The notes under the pieces: model-generated
What the model saw: only the letters and a program-made list of their open reading frames with translations
Told to the model about the DNA's origin: nothing
Databases searched by the model: none
Part shown: positions 1 to 11,904 of the stretch, in pieces
How the letters are laid out: each line of letters starts with the position of its first letter
Numbering within the stretch: the stretch's first letter is position 1
Translations under genes and position numbers: made by a program
Assembly (NCBI RefSeq): GCF_001517105.1
Contig: NZ_LPVF01000010.1
Coordinates: 434,001 to 498,000 of the forward strand
Length of the DNA stretch: 64,000 nucleotides
Reading direction: 5' to 3'
Origin: Bacillus halotolerans
GTDB taxonomy: Bacteria > Bacillota > Bacilli > Bacillales > Bacillaceae

Positions 1-1400
1 CCGGCGTCTTTCTCATCATTATTTACTTCATCCACCGTTACATTTTTAAAGCCCTGTTCCTTTAACACTTTTTTTGCCTTGTCGACTGATTGGTCCGTCA
101 CATCACCGATCTGCTTTTTTGCTTTACCTGTGCTCTTATAAAGCGTAACCGTTGCCCCTTCTTTAACAGTGGACTCGGCTTTAGGATCGGTTTTGACCAT
201 CAGGCCTTCTTCGATCTTCTCATCTGAGATTTCCAATACGTCTGAATCTACCTGCAAGCCTTCTTTTTCTAGAAGATCTGCCGCTTTCTCATATTCCATC
301 CCTGCTACATCGGGTATTTTGACATCCTTAGGCATAAAAAGAGAAGGAAAAACAGTGACGGCGAGAACTCCTGCCGTGATAAAAATCAGGCATATGGTGA
401 GCAAAATCCACGGCCATTTTTTTCTCTTTGCTTTTTTCTTCGTTTGGTTTTCTTGAGGAAATGTCATGTCAGCTTCGGTTTCATTAGAAGCTTTCGCAAG
501 CTCTTCATCCTTAATAATCGGAATCGCTTTCGTCATTTCTTCATCATCTTGAATCGTAAATTTCTTTTCGTTGAGCCTGTCCGCGTCAAAAGCTGTTCGA
601 ATATCTTCTTCCATATCTTCAGCAGTTTCATAGCGATGAAAAGGATCTTTGGCGGTTGCCTTTAATATGATGTTTTCAACGCTTTGGGGTACTGAGGGAT
701 TCCACCTTTTCGCTGAAGGGGTTTCAGCCTGAAGATGCTTTAAGGCGATGCTGACAGCCGATTCTCCATCAAACGGGATTCGGCCGGTTAACAGCTCAAA
801 TAAGACAATCCCAAGCGCATAAATATCTGATTTTTTTGTGGCCAGACCGCCCCGCGCCTGTTCGGGGGATAAATAATGGACTGAGCCCAGCACAGAATTG
901 GTGTGGGTGATTGTTGTCGAAGTCAGTGCAGTCGCAATTCCAAAATCCGTTACTTTGATATTGCCCATATGGTCGATCAAAATGTTATGCGGTTTAATAT
1001 CCCTGTGGACAATATGATTTTGGTGGGCATGGGCAATGGCTGAGACAATTTGCTCCATGATGCTGAGCGCTTCTTTGGGATGAAGCGGCCCATTTGCTGT
1101 TATGTATTCTTTTAGCGTCATGCCCTCTACGTATTCCATGACAATATAGTAAATATCATCTTCCTCGCCCAAATCATAAATGCTGACAATATTCGGGTGA
1201 TCAAGACTTGATGCCGATTGGGCTTCTCTTCGGAAACGCCTGATAAACTCATTGTCATTCACATAGTCAAACCGCAGGATTTTGATTGCGACTTCACGAT
1301 CAAGAATAATGTCCTCAGCTAAATAAACGTTGGCCATTCCCCCGCCGCCTATGGCACGGAGAATCTGGTAACGCCCGCTGATTCGCTTGCCGATTAGCAC
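1..1400 (-). CDS. prkC: Serine/threonine protein kinase PrkC with PASTA repeats (3' end outside window)
   Basis: Membrane eukaryotic-type Ser/Thr kinase that senses muropeptides through extracellular PASTA repeats and acts in spore germination and stationary phase. About 466 codons are present; the family protein is about 650 residues, so the last PASTA repeats lie beyond base 1. Visible are a glycine-rich ATP loop (GGGGMANVY) near residue 20, the catalytic HRDIKPHN near residue 133 and the DFG that follows, then a basic stretch and a transmembrane helix at about 331–353, with PASTA sequence from about 358. The start is GTG at 1400–1398, inside the last codons of prpC (7-base overlap), so kinase and cognate phosphatase are translationally coupled. 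The frame is consistent at both ends of the visible part. Confidence 0.96.
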   Translation of the reverse strand, partial: MLIGKRISGRYQILRAIGGGGMANVYLAEDIILDREVAIKILRFDYVNDNEFIRRFRREAQSASSLDHPNIVSIYDLGEEDDIYYIVMEYVEGMTLKEYITANGPLHPKEALSIMEQIVSAIAHAHQNHIVHRDIKPHNILIDHMGNIKVTDFGIATALTSTTITHTNSVLGSVHYLSPEQARGGLATKKSDIYALGIVLFELLTGRIPFDGESAVSIALKHLQAETPSAKRWNPSVPQSVENIILKATAKDPFHRYETAEDMEEDIRTAFDADRLNEKKFTIQDDEEMTKAIPIIKDEELAKASNETEADMTFPQENQTKKKAKRKKWPWILLTICLIFITAGVLAVTVFPSLFMPKDVKIPDVAGMEYEKAADLLEKEGLQVDSDVLEISDEKIEEGLMVKTDPKAESTVKEGATVTLYKSTGKAKKQIGDVTDQSVDKAKKVLKEQGFKNVTVDEVNNDEKDA

Positions 1401-2158
1401 TGATCTTCACCCTCTTCAACATGTAAAGCAAGCTCAAGCAACACTGCTGTAATATTGTCTTCCCCGCCATTCTCATTGGCTTTGTCCACAAGCAGGTTTA
1501 CTTTTTCCTGAGGAGCTGAATCGCTTTGCAGGATGTCTTTTAATTCAGTGACTTCCACTTTATTCGTCAGTCCATCAGAACATAAAAGGAGTTTATCTCC
1601 GGGTTCAATTTCGAAAGAACGTGCGTCAATACTGACAGATTGATCTGTTCCGAGCGCCTTCGTCAGCACATTTTTACGCGGATGATGCTCAGCATCTTCT
1701 CTGGAGATTTCACCGGTGCGAACCAGTTCATTCACAAGAGAATGATCCTCTGTCACCTGAACGAAAAGATCGTCCTGAAGCAAATAGCATCTGCTGTCGC
1801 CTATATGAGCAACGGAAACCGTTTTGCCTGTAAAAAGAGCGCATACAATGGTTGTTCCCATGCCTTGGCATTCTTCGTGCGCTTGGGCATGATCGTAAAT
1901 CTTGCTGTTTACCGCGAGAATCTGTTCAATGAGCCACTCTTCACACTCTGACGGCGCTGCAGGAATCGTATCTGCCTCATTCCATTTCTCTCCCATGGCT
2001 TTCACAGCCATCTTGCTTGCAACATCTCCAGCAAGATGGCCGCCCATGCCATCAGCGACAACCGCTAATACAAAATCGTCTTTCCCCTTAAAAATACCCG
2101 CATCATCTTCATTATGCTGGCGGATTTTCCCTGTATCTGTTTTTAAGGCTGTTAACAA
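1394..2158 (-). CDS. prpC: PP2C-type protein phosphatase PrpC
   Basis: Metal-dependent Ser/Thr phosphatase of the PPM/PP2C family, partner of PrkC; it reverses PrkC phosphorylation of EF-G, YvcK and other targets. The 254 residues carry the usual PP2C motifs: DGMGGH near residue 36, GDSRCYLL near 118, SDGLTNKV near 193 and [12 protein letters not shown] near the C-terminus, whose acidic residues bind Mn/Mg. The start is TTG at 2158 behind a GAGGTG ribosome site, which fits the family length. It follows rlmN by 6 bases and overlaps prkC, so the group looks like one transcript. Confidence 0.96.
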   Translation of the reverse strand: MLTALKTDTGKIRQHNEDDAGIFKGKDDFVLAVVADGMGGHLAGDVASKMAVKAMGEKWNEADTIPAAPSECEEWLIEQILAVNSKIYDHAQAHEECQGMGTTIVCALFTGKTVSVAHIGDSRCYLLQDDLFVQVTEDHSLVNELVRTGEISREDAEHHPRKNVLTKALGTDQSVSIDARSFEIEPGDKLLLCSDGLTNKVEVTELKDILQSDSAPQEKVNLLVDKANENGGEDNITAVLLELALHVEEGEDQC

Positions 2159-2164
2159 CCCTCA

Positions 2165-3256
2165 TCACCTCGTCTCGTCTTGACGCTCCTTCGCGCGAAG
2201 CTGACCGCAGGCTGCGTCAATGTCATGGCCTTGCTCTCTTCGGATCGTGACATTTACTCCGCGGGATTTCAGCGTTTTCTCAAAAGCAAAAATCTGCTCG
2301 CGCGGTGTGCGGACGTAATCCCGTTCAGGCACATAGTTTACCGGAATCAAATTCACGTGGCATTTTACGCCTTCCAGCAAGTCTGCAAGCTCTTCAGCGT
2401 GCTCGACCTGGTCATTTACGCCGCCGAACAGACCGTATTCAAAGCTGATCCGGCGTCCTGTTTTATTAATGTAATATTTAACGGCTTCCATTAAATCAGG
2501 TAGCTTGTACGCTCTGTTAATCGGCATCAAACGGCTTCTGATTTCAGTATTTGGCGCGTGCAGAGAAATCGCAAAGTTAATCTGCATTTGCTGATCAGCG
2601 AATTCGTAGATTTTCGGGATGATTCCGCTTGTAGAAACAGTAATATGGCGGGCACCGATGTTCAGTCCCTTATCATGGTTAATGATCTTTAAGAACGCAA
2701 GCATTTCGTTAAAGTTATCAAATGGTTCGCCAATTCCCATGATGACGACAGAGCTGACGCGTTCATCCGTTTCATCCAGCGCTTTTTGAACTTTCACCAC
2801 TTGAGCGACAATTTCGCCCGCTTCAAGATTTCGTTTTAAGCCGCCGAGCGTTGATGCGCAGAATGTGCAGCCAATGCGGCAGCCGACTTGTGTCGTTACA
2901 CATACAGAATTACCATACTCGTGTCTCATTAAAACGGTTTCGATTGTATAACCGTCGTGAAGCTCGAATAAAAACTTCATCGTACCATCTTGAGAAGTTT
3001 GTTTAACAGCTGTTTTCAGCGTCGTTAATACGAAATGAGTGTTTAATTTCTCACGCAGATCCTTTGACAGGTTTGTCATTTCGTCAAAAGAAGATACTCG
3101 TTTTTCGTAAAGCCATTCAAAAATCTGTGCCGCGCGGAACGGTTTCTCTCCGTTGTCTGTCAGCCATTGTTTGATTTCGTCTAATTCAAAAGAATAAATT
3201 GAAGGACGCTCTGTCCGCAATTCTTTTCTGATCTTTGTTTTTTTAAGTTCTGTCAT
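2165..3256 (-). CDS. rlmN: 23S rRNA/tRNA adenine-C2 methyltransferase RlmN
   Basis: Radical-SAM enzyme that methylates C2 of A2503 in 23S rRNA and A37 in some tRNAs. It is 363 residues long, with the radical-SAM cluster motif CxxxCxxC at C126, C130 and C133 (GCRIGCTFC), the glycine-rich GIGEP segment, and a C-terminal cysteine near residue 350 (DAACGQ) that in this family is transiently methylated. It lies 3 bases after rsmB and 6 bases before prpC in a compact translation-related operon. Confidence 0.96.
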   Translation of the reverse strand: MTELKKTKIRKELRTERPSIYSFELDEIKQWLTDNGEKPFRAAQIFEWLYEKRVSSFDEMTNLSKDLREKLNTHFVLTTLKTAVKQTSQDGTMKFLFELHDGYTIETVLMRHEYGNSVCVTTQVGCRIGCTFCASTLGGLKRNLEAGEIVAQVVKVQKALDETDERVSSVVIMGIGEPFDNFNEMLAFLKIINHDKGLNIGARHITVSTSGIIPKIYEFADQQMQINFAISLHAPNTEIRSRLMPINRAYKLPDLMEAVKYYINKTGRRISFEYGLFGGVNDQVEHAEELADLLEGVKCHVNLIPVNYVPERDYVRTPREQIFAFEKTLKSRGVNVTIRREQGHDIDAACGQLRAKERQDETR

Positions 3257-3259
3257 TGC

Positions 3260-4603
3260 TTATCCCTTCTTTCTCATGCTGCAAATAAAGAAACCATCTG
3301 TTCCGAAATAATGCGGAAGGATTTGAAGCCTCCCATCCCGAACAAAGGGTCTCGCCTTTTCGGGCAGCCGCTTTTCTAGAGACAAATCGGGTTCAAAATC
3401 AGGATGTTCTTGTATAAACGCATGGATAACTTCTTCATTTTCTGTCCGATCCATTGTACACGTACTGTAGACAAGAGTGCCACCTTTTTTTACTAATGGC
3501 GCAATTTCCCTTAAGATAGACAGCTGGATTTCAGCAAGCCGGGAGCTGTCATTTGGGGTTTTGGTGTATTTCATATCCGGCTTTCTTCTGATCACGCCAA
3601 AGCCTGAGCATGGAGCGTCAACCAAAATACGGTCAAACTGTTCACTTTTAAACGTTTCTCCCGCTTTTCTCGCGTCCATTGTTTTCGCATCAATAATGGA
3701 AAGGCCAAGCCGTTCTGCCGCTTCTTTGATCAGCTTCACCTTATGTTTGTGAAGGTCAAGCGATGTCACACTTCCCTTGTTCTCCATTAATTCAGCGATA
3801 TGGGCTGACTTTCCGCCCGGCGCCGCGCACGCATCAAGCACCGTTTCACCTGGCTTAGGGTCAAGGGCCCGGGCAACCAGCATGGAACTTTCATCCTGGA
3901 TGGACACTTCACCGGTCTGGAAGAAGTGAGTTCCGGCGATTGTTCCCTTTACAAGCTTCACAGCATCCTCGGCGAGATCCCCTTTTTCTGCTTCGATTCC
4001 TTCAGCTTCCATTTGATCAAGTATCTCCGCTCTGTCTGTTTTCATTTGATTGATACGCAGCGTTTGCTTAGGCGGAATGAGATGAATGCGGCAAATCTTT
4101 TCAGCCGCATCAAATCCGTATGCGTTTGCCCACTCTTTCACGAGCCATTCAGGGTGGCTGGTTTCTGTCGCAAGCCTGAGAACAGGATCTTCGACAGCGT
4201 CAAAGGAAGGGACTCCTTCACGCTGAATAGAGCGAAGCACGCCGTTGACAAATGAGGCAATGCCTTTATGCCCTCGGTTTTTAGCAATCTCTACTGCTTC
4301 ATGGATGACTGCCCGGTCCGGAATTTTTTCTAAATATTCCATTTGATATAAGGACAGGCGGAGAAGCTGGATAACCCACGGCTTCACCTTTTGCGGCTTG
4401 TTGATAAACGGCTTGAGCATATAATCCAGCGCAATTTTGTTTTGCAATGTACCGTACACGAGTTCAGTCAAAAGCCCCCGGTCCTGATCGCTCAATTTAT
4501 TGGATTTAATAACCGATTTCAGGAGCAGGTTACTGTATGACTGATTTTGTTCTAATTTGACCAGCGCCTCCAGCGCAATATCGCGAACGCTATTTGTTTT
4601 CAT
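3260..4603 (-). CDS. rsmB: 16S rRNA cytosine-967 C5-methyltransferase RsmB
   Basis: SAM-dependent methyltransferase (Sun/Fmu family) acting on C967 of 16S rRNA. The 447-residue protein has an N-terminal NusB-like RNA-binding domain (about 1–140) and a C-terminal Rossmann methyltransferase domain with the SAM motif [10 protein letters not shown] near 260 and the catalytic motif APCSGFG near 330, followed by a STCTM segment with the second conserved cysteine. Its start overlaps the end of fmt by 14 bases. Confidence 0.95.
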   Translation of the reverse strand: MKTNSVRDIALEALVKLEQNQSYSNLLLKSVIKSNKLSDQDRGLLTELVYGTLQNKIALDYMLKPFINKPQKVKPWVIQLLRLSLYQMEYLEKIPDRAVIHEAVEIAKNRGHKGIASFVNGVLRSIQREGVPSFDAVEDPVLRLATETSHPEWLVKEWANAYGFDAAEKICRIHLIPPKQTLRINQMKTDRAEILDQMEAEGIEAEKGDLAEDAVKLVKGTIAGTHFFQTGEVSIQDESSMLVARALDPKPGETVLDACAAPGGKSAHIAELMENKGSVTSLDLHKHKVKLIKEAAERLGLSIIDAKTMDARKAGETFKSEQFDRILVDAPCSGFGVIRRKPDMKYTKTPNDSSRLAEIQLSILREIAPLVKKGGTLVYSTCTMDRTENEEVIHAFIQEHPDFEPDLSLEKRLPEKARPFVRDGRLQILPHYFGTDGFFICSMRKKG

Positions 4604-5543
4604 TGTGTACTCCTAACATATCACCTGTCTCAACATGGGCGCCACGGACAAAGTCTTCGCCTCGCATACGTTTTTTGCCGGCAGGCTGCAACTCTGTTAA
4701 TAACAGTGCCGTATCGTTTCCTGTGGCGACGATAATTCCTTCTTTTTCAATAGCAATGACTGTGCCGGGCTCGGCTTTTGCCGGCGCCGCTGTTTTCTTG
4801 GCCGCCCACACTTTCAGGTTTTGTCCATTTAAAGTCGTATAGGCAACAGGCCATGGGTTTAAACCTCGAACTTGATTATAAAGCTCTTCTCCCGCTCTGG
4901 ACCAGTCAATCAGCTCTTGTTCTCTTTTAATGTTTGGCGCATACGTCGCTTTCTCGTCATCCTGCTTTTCAGGTGATATGTCGCCGGCTATAACTTGAGG
5001 AACTGTTTCAGACAAAAGCTTCGCGCCAGCAACGCTTAATTTATCGTGCAGGGTTCCGACATTGTCGGTTTCTTCAATGTCTACTTCCACTTTTGAAATC
5101 ATATCGCCTGCATCTAATTTTTCGACCATGTACATAATGGTAACTCCGGTTTTTTTCTTTCCTTGGAGAATGGAATAATGGATAGGAGCCCCACCTCTCA
5201 GTTCAGGCAAAAGAGACGCATGGACATTAATGCATCCGTACTTAGGGCTGTCGAGAAGCTCTTTAGGCAGAATTTGCCCAAACGCTGCCGTCACAATAAG
5301 ATCCGGTTTTAATGCCAGCACCTTTTCAATTTCTTCTTTCAGTCTGACTTTTTCAGGCTGAAGAACCGGGATACCGTGACGCAAAGCTTCTTCCTTCACA
5401 GGCGGAGGCGTGAGCACTTTTTTTCTGCCCTTCGGACGGTCCGGCTGCGTGACGACCCCCACTACTTCATATCCGTCATCTATCAGGGTTTTTAACACAG
5501 GAACTGAAAAATCGGGTGTTCCCATAAACACGATTCTCGTCAT
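4590..5543 (-). CDS. fmt: Methionyl-tRNA formyltransferase Fmt
   Basis: Transfers a formyl group from 10-formyl-THF to Met-tRNAfMet, enabling bacterial initiation. From the ATG at 5543 the protein is 317 residues, the family norm. The N-terminal formyltransferase domain shows [12 protein letters not shown] at the start and the [14 protein letters not shown] loop near residue 110, followed by a C-terminal tRNA-binding domain. A TTG one codon upstream (5546) would add one residue; ATG is preferred because AAGGATG lies at good spacing. It follows def by 4 bases, the common deformylase/formyltransferase pairing. Confidence 0.96.
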   Translation of the reverse strand: MTRIVFMGTPDFSVPVLKTLIDDGYEVVGVVTQPDRPKGRKKVLTPPPVKEEALRHGIPVLQPEKVRLKEEIEKVLALKPDLIVTAAFGQILPKELLDSPKYGCINVHASLLPELRGGAPIHYSILQGKKKTGVTIMYMVEKLDAGDMISKVEVDIEETDNVGTLHDKLSVAGAKLLSETVPQVIAGDISPEKQDDEKATYAPNIKREQELIDWSRAGEELYNQVRGLNPWPVAYTTLNGQNLKVWAAKKTAAPAKAEPGTVIAIEKEGIIVATGNDTALLLTELQPAGKKRMRGEDFVRGAHVETGDMLGVHNENK

Positions 5544-5547
5544 CAAA

Positions 5548-6030
5548 TCATCCTTCCATATCCGCTAGTTCATCTTCTGTATAATATTTGCTTATTTTTG
5601 ATGTGAACAGCACGCCGTCCAAGTGGTCCATTTCATGCTGCACGGCTCTCGCGAAAAAGCCTCTTGCTTCAAGAATAAACGGTTTTCCCTGACGGTTATA
5701 CGCCCGCACTTTCACATAATCGGCACGTGTGACATCTCCGTAGACGCCGGGAAAACTCAAGCATCCTTCAACTCCGATTTGCTCGCCGCTTTGTTCAAGA
5801 ATTTCCGGATTCACAAGGTCAATTCTGCCGCTTTCTTCTCCGATATCAACAACAGCCGCTCTTTTTAAAATACCGATCTGCGGCGCTGCCAGTCCGACTC
5901 CATCCATTTCGAGCATGGTATCGTACATATCATCAAGCAGTTTTTTTAGCTTTTTATCAAAAACAGTCACGGTTTCCGCGGGCGTTTCCAAAACCTCCGC
6001 GGGATGTGTGACGACCTTTTTTACTGCCAA
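5548..6030 (-). CDS. def: Peptide deformylase
   Basis: Metalloenzyme that removes the N-formyl group from nascent proteins. The 160-residue form shows all three deformylase motifs: [10 protein letters not shown] near residue 45, EGCLSFP near 100 and QHEMDHLDG near 143, giving the metal ligands Cys and the two His of HExxH. I place the start at TTG 6030 because GGAGGG lies 8 bases upstream and the length then matches the family; the longer open frame starting at 6045 would swallow this ribosome site. It sits between priA and fmt in one operon. Confidence 0.93.
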   Translation of the reverse strand: MAVKKVVTHPAEVLETPAETVTVFDKKLKKLLDDMYDTMLEMDGVGLAAPQIGILKRAAVVDIGEESGRIDLVNPEILEQSGEQIGVEGCLSFPGVYGDVTRADYVKVRAYNRQGKPFILEARGFFARAVQHEMDHLDGVLFTSKISKYYTEDELADMEG

Positions 6031-6056
6031 TTCATTACCCTCCAAGACGTGAGATC

Positions 6057-8474
6057 TTACATCATCATATAAGGATTCATATCAATTGAAATCATTACAT
6101 GTTTTTGTTCAATTTCGCGTTTATAATGTTCCAGTATCTTCTTCAATAAAGCTGATATCTGGGTTTCCTGTTTGTATTTTATCACGCATTGATAGCGATA
6201 TCTATCTTTGATCCTGGCGATCGGCGATGCGCTTGGACCAAGTATTTTCGTATCCGCCCCGCAGTTTGCTTTCAGAAAGTGTGCGATTTTCTCAGCCGTT
6301 ACAGCCGCTTTCGCCACTTCCTCGTGAGAAACCGTCACTAGAGCCAAATAGTAATACGGCGGGTAGGATTGCTCCCTCCTGTGCGCCATTTCATGCTGAT
6401 AAAACGTTTCATAATCATGTGTTTTCGTCAGCTGGATGCTGTAATGGGACGGTGTGTACGTTTGAATGATGACATTGCCGGGTTTTTCATGTCTTCCCGC
6501 GCGGCCGCTGACTTGTGTTAGCAACTGAAACGTTTTTTCGGCAGATCTGAAATCAGGAATGTGCAGTGTTGTGTCAGCGCTTAAGACTCCGACAAGTGTC
6601 ACATTCGGAAAATCAAGCCCTTTCGCAATCATTTGCGTTCCAAGAAGAATATCTGCTTTGCCTTCTCCGAAAGCAGACAATAATTTTTCATGGGCACCTT
6701 TCCGAGAGGTCGTATCAACATCCATCCGTATGACTCTTGCATGTGGCAGCACCTTTGTTAATTCTTCTTCCACTCTTTGTGTTCCCGTTCCGAAAAAACG
6801 GATATGATCGCTCCCGCATTCAGGACAAGTATGCGGAACAGGCTCTTCATGTCCGCAATAATGGCATTTCATCCTCTGGCCGGAACGGTGATACGTCATG
6901 GAAATGTCGCAGTGAGGGCATTGCGGGACATATCCGCAGTCCCTGCACATCACAAAGGAGGAATAGCCCCTTTTATTTAAAAACAGCACAGCCTGTTCAC
7001 CCTTGGCAATGGTTTCTTCAAGCTTTTCCATCAATTCTATTGAAAACATAGAGCGATTGCCGTTTCTGAGCTCCTCTCTCATATCCACAAGCGAAACCTC
7101 AGGCATCACTTGGTGATTGACGCGGTGTTTCAGCGAAAGCAGCTCGTACACTCCTTTTTGCGCCCGTGCATATGACTCTAACGTCGGTGTAGCACTGCCT
7201 AACACAACCGGACAGCGGTGGTGCTCCGCCCGCTTGATCGCTACCTCTTTCGCATGGTAGCGCGGCATTTCCTCTTGTTTATAGGACGATTCATGCTCCT
7301 CATCGATGATAATCATCCCGAGATTTTCAAACGGGGCAAAAATAGCGGACCTCGCACCCACGACAAGCCGTACTTCCTTGCGGTGGATTTTGCGCCACTC
7401 GTCATACTTTTCACCAGTGGATAACCCGCTGTGCATCACGGCTACCTGAGAGCCGAAACGCCCTTTAAATCGATGAACCATTTGCGGCGTTAACGATATT
7501 TCCGGTACAAGTACGATGGCTTCTTTTCCTTTCGCAAGCACTTTTTCAATCGACTGGAGATAAATTTCAGTTTTGCCGCTTCCCGTCACTCCGTGCAGGA
7601 GAAACACCTGATGTTCATTGTTGTCTAACGTCCGGCGTATCGGCTGAAAGGCCGCGCTCTGCTCGTCTGTCAGCGGCAGCGGTTCTGTTTTTTTGAACAT
7701 TTTGTCCTGATAGGGGTCTCTGTAAACCTCTTCATAGGTTTCTTTCAGAAGCCCCTTTTGGATCAGGGTCTTGATGGTGGCCGAGCTTGCGTCTGTTTTT
7801 TTGCACAGATCCGCAGCAGGTATTTTCGTGCCTTCCGGTTCCGTCATGAAAAAGTGCAGGATCGCCTGTTGTTTGGCCGCTTGTCGGGATAAACCCTCAG
7901 CCTGCTTGGAGAGCTCTTCTTTACCGGCATTGGCCTGAATATACCTGACCATTTTTTTGTTCGCTTTTTGCGCCACTTTATAAGTTACATCGATATGGCC
8001 TTTTTGAACCTGCTTCTGGATGATTTTCAGCGTATCGTGATCAGGTATATCGGAATACAGCAAGCTCTTTGTTTCAGAAAACAGCCGTTCTACCTGCGGC
8101 GGGATATCCGCACCTTCCGCAATCCTTAGCTCTTTTTCATATTTTGCCTTTAATGCGGCAGGCAGCATCGCTTGAAGCGCCGTAATCTTAAAAGACAGCG
8201 TTTTGTCTGACAGCCATGAAGACAAATGCATCAGCTCTTCTGTCAAAACAGGCGTAAGATCTAATAAATTCTCCACTTCTTTGACAGATTTACCTGAGAG
8301 ATCAGACGTATCTTTGACAGCTGTCACAAACCCTTGAATTTTACGAGGGCCAAACGGAACAATGACCCTCATTCCCGTTTTGATCATACCTTTAAGATGG
8401 TCTGGGATTTTGTAATCAAACGGCCTGTCTATATTTTTGGTGCTGACATCAACGATGACTTCGGCAAAATTCAT
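6057..8474 (-). CDS. priA: Primosomal replication restart helicase PriA
   Basis: 3'-to-5' DNA helicase that recognises stalled forks and starts primosome reassembly with DnaD, DnaB and DnaC. It has 805 residues, the usual length for Bacillus. An N-terminal DNA-binding region is followed by a helicase core with Walker A (GVTGSGKTE, about 295), Walker B (DEEH, about 395), helicase motifs to about 730, and an inserted zinc module with paired cysteines (CRDCG, CPHC, CHYCGH, CPECG) around 525–565. The ATG overlaps the coaBC stop as ATGA at 8471–8474. Confidence 0.97.
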   Translation of the reverse strand: MNFAEVIVDVSTKNIDRPFDYKIPDHLKGMIKTGMRVIVPFGPRKIQGFVTAVKDTSDLSGKSVKEVENLLDLTPVLTEELMHLSSWLSDKTLSFKITALQAMLPAALKAKYEKELRIAEGADIPPQVERLFSETKSLLYSDIPDHDTLKIIQKQVQKGHIDVTYKVAQKANKKMVRYIQANAGKEELSKQAEGLSRQAAKQQAILHFFMTEPEGTKIPAADLCKKTDASSATIKTLIQKGLLKETYEEVYRDPYQDKMFKKTEPLPLTDEQSAAFQPIRRTLDNNEHQVFLLHGVTGSGKTEIYLQSIEKVLAKGKEAIVLVPEISLTPQMVHRFKGRFGSQVAVMHSGLSTGEKYDEWRKIHRKEVRLVVGARSAIFAPFENLGMIIIDEEHESSYKQEEMPRYHAKEVAIKRAEHHRCPVVLGSATPTLESYARAQKGVYELLSLKHRVNHQVMPEVSLVDMREELRNGNRSMFSIELMEKLEETIAKGEQAVLFLNKRGYSSFVMCRDCGYVPQCPHCDISMTYHRSGQRMKCHYCGHEEPVPHTCPECGSDHIRFFGTGTQRVEEELTKVLPHARVIRMDVDTTSRKGAHEKLLSAFGEGKADILLGTQMIAKGLDFPNVTLVGVLSADTTLHIPDFRSAEKTFQLLTQVSGRAGRHEKPGNVIIQTYTPSHYSIQLTKTHDYETFYQHEMAHRREQSYPPYYYLALVTVSHEEVAKAAVTAEKIAHFLKANCGADTKILGPSASPIARIKDRYRYQCVIKYKQETQISALLKKILEHYKREIEQKHVMISIDMNPYMMM

Positions 8475-9691
8475 GAGTGCTCTCCGGTTTGTTTTAAGAG
8501 GGCTGCGACTTCTCCAAGAATGTCAAACGAAACATCGAGCTTAGACATCTTCGGCAGCTCGCGTTTGCGCCCGTCTTTGAAAAAGAGCGTCACAATATTC
8601 GTATCAGCACCAAAACCGGCCCCTGCCGCTTTCACATCATTCGCCACAATCATGTCAAGATTTTTGGCAGAAAGCTTTTTGCGGGCGTAATGTTCCACAT
8701 CTTGTGTCTCAGCAGCAAAACCGACTAACAGCTGATGCTGTTTTTTCTCGCCCAGTTCTTTTAAGATGTCGACCGTTCTTTTTAATTCAAGGGTCATTCC
8801 GCCGTCTTGCTTTTTCATTTTTTGGTCAAATACTGTTTTTGGCGTAAAATCGGCAACAGCAGCTGTTTTTATGACGACGTCGCTTCTCTCATACACAGAG
8901 AGCACCGCATCGCGCATGTCCGCAGCCGATTGGACAGAGATAAACTGAGAAAGCCCTTTAGGGACATCAAGCGAAACCGGCCCTGAGATCAAGGTCACGT
9001 TTGCACCAAGCCGCACCGCAGCCTCAGCTAATGCGTATCCCATTTTACCCGTCGATTTATTCGTGAAAAAACGCACAGGATCAACTGCCTCCCGTGTCGG
9101 GCCTGCTGTGATCACCACTTGTTTGCCTTCTAAAGGCGCGTCTTTTTCTTCTGCAAAATGCTTTTCCGCAAGCTTCACGATGTTTTCGGGTTCTTCCAAT
9201 CTTCCTTTTCCAACGTAACCGCATGCTAAATAGCCCTCGCTCGGTTCAATAAAACGAAAACCATCCTGATAAAGGACAGAAATATTGCGTTTGACTGCCG
9301 GATGGTCATACATATGCACATTCATGGCGGGCGCAATCCATACCGGCGCTGTTGCCGCTAATAAGGTTGTTGTCAGCATATCATCAGCAATGCCGTTGGC
9401 CAGTTTTCCAATCACATTGGCCGTAGCCGGCGCAACAATAATCAGGTCGGCCCAGTCAGCTGCGTCTACATGAGAGATGACGCTTGGATTTTGTTCTTTA
9501 AATGTATCTGTATATACTTCATAGCGGCTCAATGCCTGAAATGTCAGCGGTGAAACGAACTGGCACGCAGATTCAGTCATAATGACTTTAACATTTGCCC
9601 CCGCCTGCACCAGCTTGCTTGTCAGCGCACAGGCTTTATAAACAGCGATGCCTCCGCTCACGCAAAGCAACACATTTCGATTGTTCAGCAA
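8471..9691 (-). CDS. coaBC: Bifunctional phosphopantothenoylcysteine decarboxylase/synthetase CoaBC
   Basis: Carries out two steps of coenzyme A synthesis: CTP-dependent joining of cysteine to 4'-phosphopantothenate (CoaB) and FMN-dependent decarboxylation (CoaC). The 406-residue protein has the N-terminal flavoprotein domain (GGIAVYKA near residue 13, PAMNVHMYDHPA near 120) and the C-terminal synthetase domain with ITAGPTREAVDPVRF near 195 and the NKSTGKMG motif. The start is TTG at 9691 behind GGGGGAG. Confidence 0.96.
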   Translation of the reverse strand: MLNNRNVLLCVSGGIAVYKACALTSKLVQAGANVKVIMTESACQFVSPLTFQALSRYEVYTDTFKEQNPSVISHVDAADWADLIIVAPATANVIGKLANGIADDMLTTTLLAATAPVWIAPAMNVHMYDHPAVKRNISVLYQDGFRFIEPSEGYLACGYVGKGRLEEPENIVKLAEKHFAEEKDAPLEGKQVVITAGPTREAVDPVRFFTNKSTGKMGYALAEAAVRLGANVTLISGPVSLDVPKGLSQFISVQSAADMRDAVLSVYERSDVVIKTAAVADFTPKTVFDQKMKKQDGGMTLELKRTVDILKELGEKKQHQLLVGFAAETQDVEHYARKKLSAKNLDMIVANDVKAAGAGFGADTNIVTLFFKDGRKRELPKMSKLDVSFDILGEVAALLKQTGEHS

Positions 9692-9724
9692 TGACTTCTC
9701 CCCCTCTGCAATTTAAAACAGCAC

Positions 9725-9764
9725 GGAAAAAAATAACAACCTACATGATATAGGTTGCTACTTG
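9725..9764 (-). terminator. Probable intrinsic terminator after rpoZ
   Basis: On the minus strand a 7-bp perfect stem (TAGGTTG partner at 9740–9746 and 9754–9760, loop of 7) is followed by TTATTTTTTT. It lies just downstream of the rpoZ stop and upstream of coaBC. The stem is short and AT-rich, so read-through into coaBC is likely. Confidence 0.55.
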
Positions 9765-9769
9765 TGCTA

Positions 9770-9973
9770 CTATTCGCGGTCTTCCTTTTCAAACGAAAGC
9801 AGGCCTGCATCAATTTCTTCTAAAGCTTTGCCTACATATTTGTGTGAAATCGTATGTTCAATCATCTGGTCTTTTTTGATTTGCATTTCACGCGCACGTC
9901 TTGCAGAAACGGTTACGAGCGTGTATTTCGAATCCAATTTATTCATTAATGAGTCAATTGACGGATCTAACAT
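9770..9973 (-). CDS. rpoZ: RNA polymerase omega subunit
   Basis: Small subunit that helps fold and assemble beta-prime into RNA polymerase. The 67-residue protein begins [20 protein letters not shown], carries the conserved SARRAREM segment near residue 25, and ends in a short charged tail, as in Bacillus omega. It follows gmk by 3 bases, the gmk–rpoZ pairing common in Firmicutes. Confidence 0.96.
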   Translation of the reverse strand: MLDPSIDSLMNKLDSKYTLVTVSARRAREMQIKKDQMIEHTISHKYVGKALEEIDAGLLSFEKEDRE

Positions 9974-9976
9974 CAG

Positions 9977-10868
<892 letters not shown>

Positions 10869-10944
10869 CTTCTACGTTCCCCCTGTAAAATAGACGTCTC
10901 TAGTTTAGCCTAGCAAGTCCGTCTGTAAACAATACGCACAGTCA

Positions 10945-11820
10945 CTATTCTATATTTTGCACTTGTTCTTTTATTTTTTCAATAGAACTTTTCATTTCGA
11001 CGACAAGCTTTGTGATCTGGTGATCATTTGCTTTTGAGCCGATTGTATTTGCTTCCCGATTCAGCTCCTGGACAAGAAAGTCGAGTTTGCGCCCGACAGC
11101 TCCGCCTTCAGCTAATATATCACGAAACTGAGCGAAGTGGCTCTTCAGCCTTGTAATCTCTTCTGTAATATCAGAGCGATCTGCAAAAATAGCGCATTCT
11201 GTAACAAGCCGGCTCTCATCCAACACGTCTTCGGTCCATTCTTTTATTCTGGCGTACAGCCGTTCCCTGTAACGAGACACCGCATCGGCTGCCAAAGCTT
11301 CGGTCTTTTCGGCCAGCTCTTCAAGCTGGTCAATATGCATCAGACAGTCTTTGGCTAGAAGCAGCCCCTCTTTTTCGCGCATCTCACAGAGTCCTTTTAC
11401 GGCTTCCTCTGCAGCAGCTGTTATTAACTCCTCAAGCTTTTCATTTTGAGTCTGTTCCTCATGAATCTGGACGACATGATCAAGCTTGAAGAAGTCCATG
11501 ACATCAGGCTCTGCGGACAATTGATATCGCTTTTTCATATCCTCTGCAGCTGCGACAAACTCATCGAGAAGCGGCCAATCAATGTAAAGCCTTCTCTCTA
11601 CAAGCATATCACTGTCAACGGAGACGAAAAGCTCAATTCTTCCGCGCTGTATGTACTGCAGAATCGTCTGTTTCAGCTTATCTTCTAAATATAGCAAAGG
11701 CCTTGGCAAACGAGCGTTCACTTCTTTAAACCTGTAATTCACAGATTTAAGTTCAACGCTTACAGAGAGATCATCTTGTGTTTTGCTTGCACTGCCGAAG
11801 CCTGTCATACTTCGTATCAT
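10945..11820 (-). CDS. yloC: YicC/YloC-family protein, probable endoribonuclease
   Basis: Member of the YicC-like family (YicC_N plus C-terminal DUF1732), a group linked to endoribonuclease activity. From the ATG at 11820 it has 291 residues and opens with the family signature MIRSMTGFGSA; the C-terminus keeps the NREANTIGSKAND motif near 260 that is nearly invariant in the family. The open frame extends 11 codons further upstream, but GGGTG before 11820 and family length favour the shorter start. It lies upstream of remA and gmk. Confidence 0.9.
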   Translation of the reverse strand: MIRSMTGFGSASKTQDDLSVSVELKSVNYRFKEVNARLPRPLLYLEDKLKQTILQYIQRGRIELFVSVDSDMLVERRLYIDWPLLDEFVAAAEDMKKRYQLSAEPDVMDFFKLDHVVQIHEEQTQNEKLEELITAAAEEAVKGLCEMREKEGLLLAKDCLMHIDQLEELAEKTEALAADAVSRYRERLYARIKEWTEDVLDESRLVTECAIFADRSDITEEITRLKSHFAQFRDILAEGGAVGRKLDFLVQELNREANTIGSKANDHQITKLVVEMKSSIEKIKEQVQNIE

Positions 11821-11847
11821 AAATAAAACACCCAATTTCTTCCCTGT

Positions 11848-11886
11848 TCTCAAAATAAAAGGGCAATAGACATGCTATTACCCCTA
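11848..11886 (-). terminator. Intrinsic terminator of yloB
   Basis: On the minus strand GGGTAATAG and CTATTGCCC pair around a CATGT loop (one G·T pair), then TTTTATTTT follows. It lies between the yloB stop and the yloC start. Confidence 0.75.
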
Positions 11887-11904
11887 AGATTATATCATAT
11901 GAAT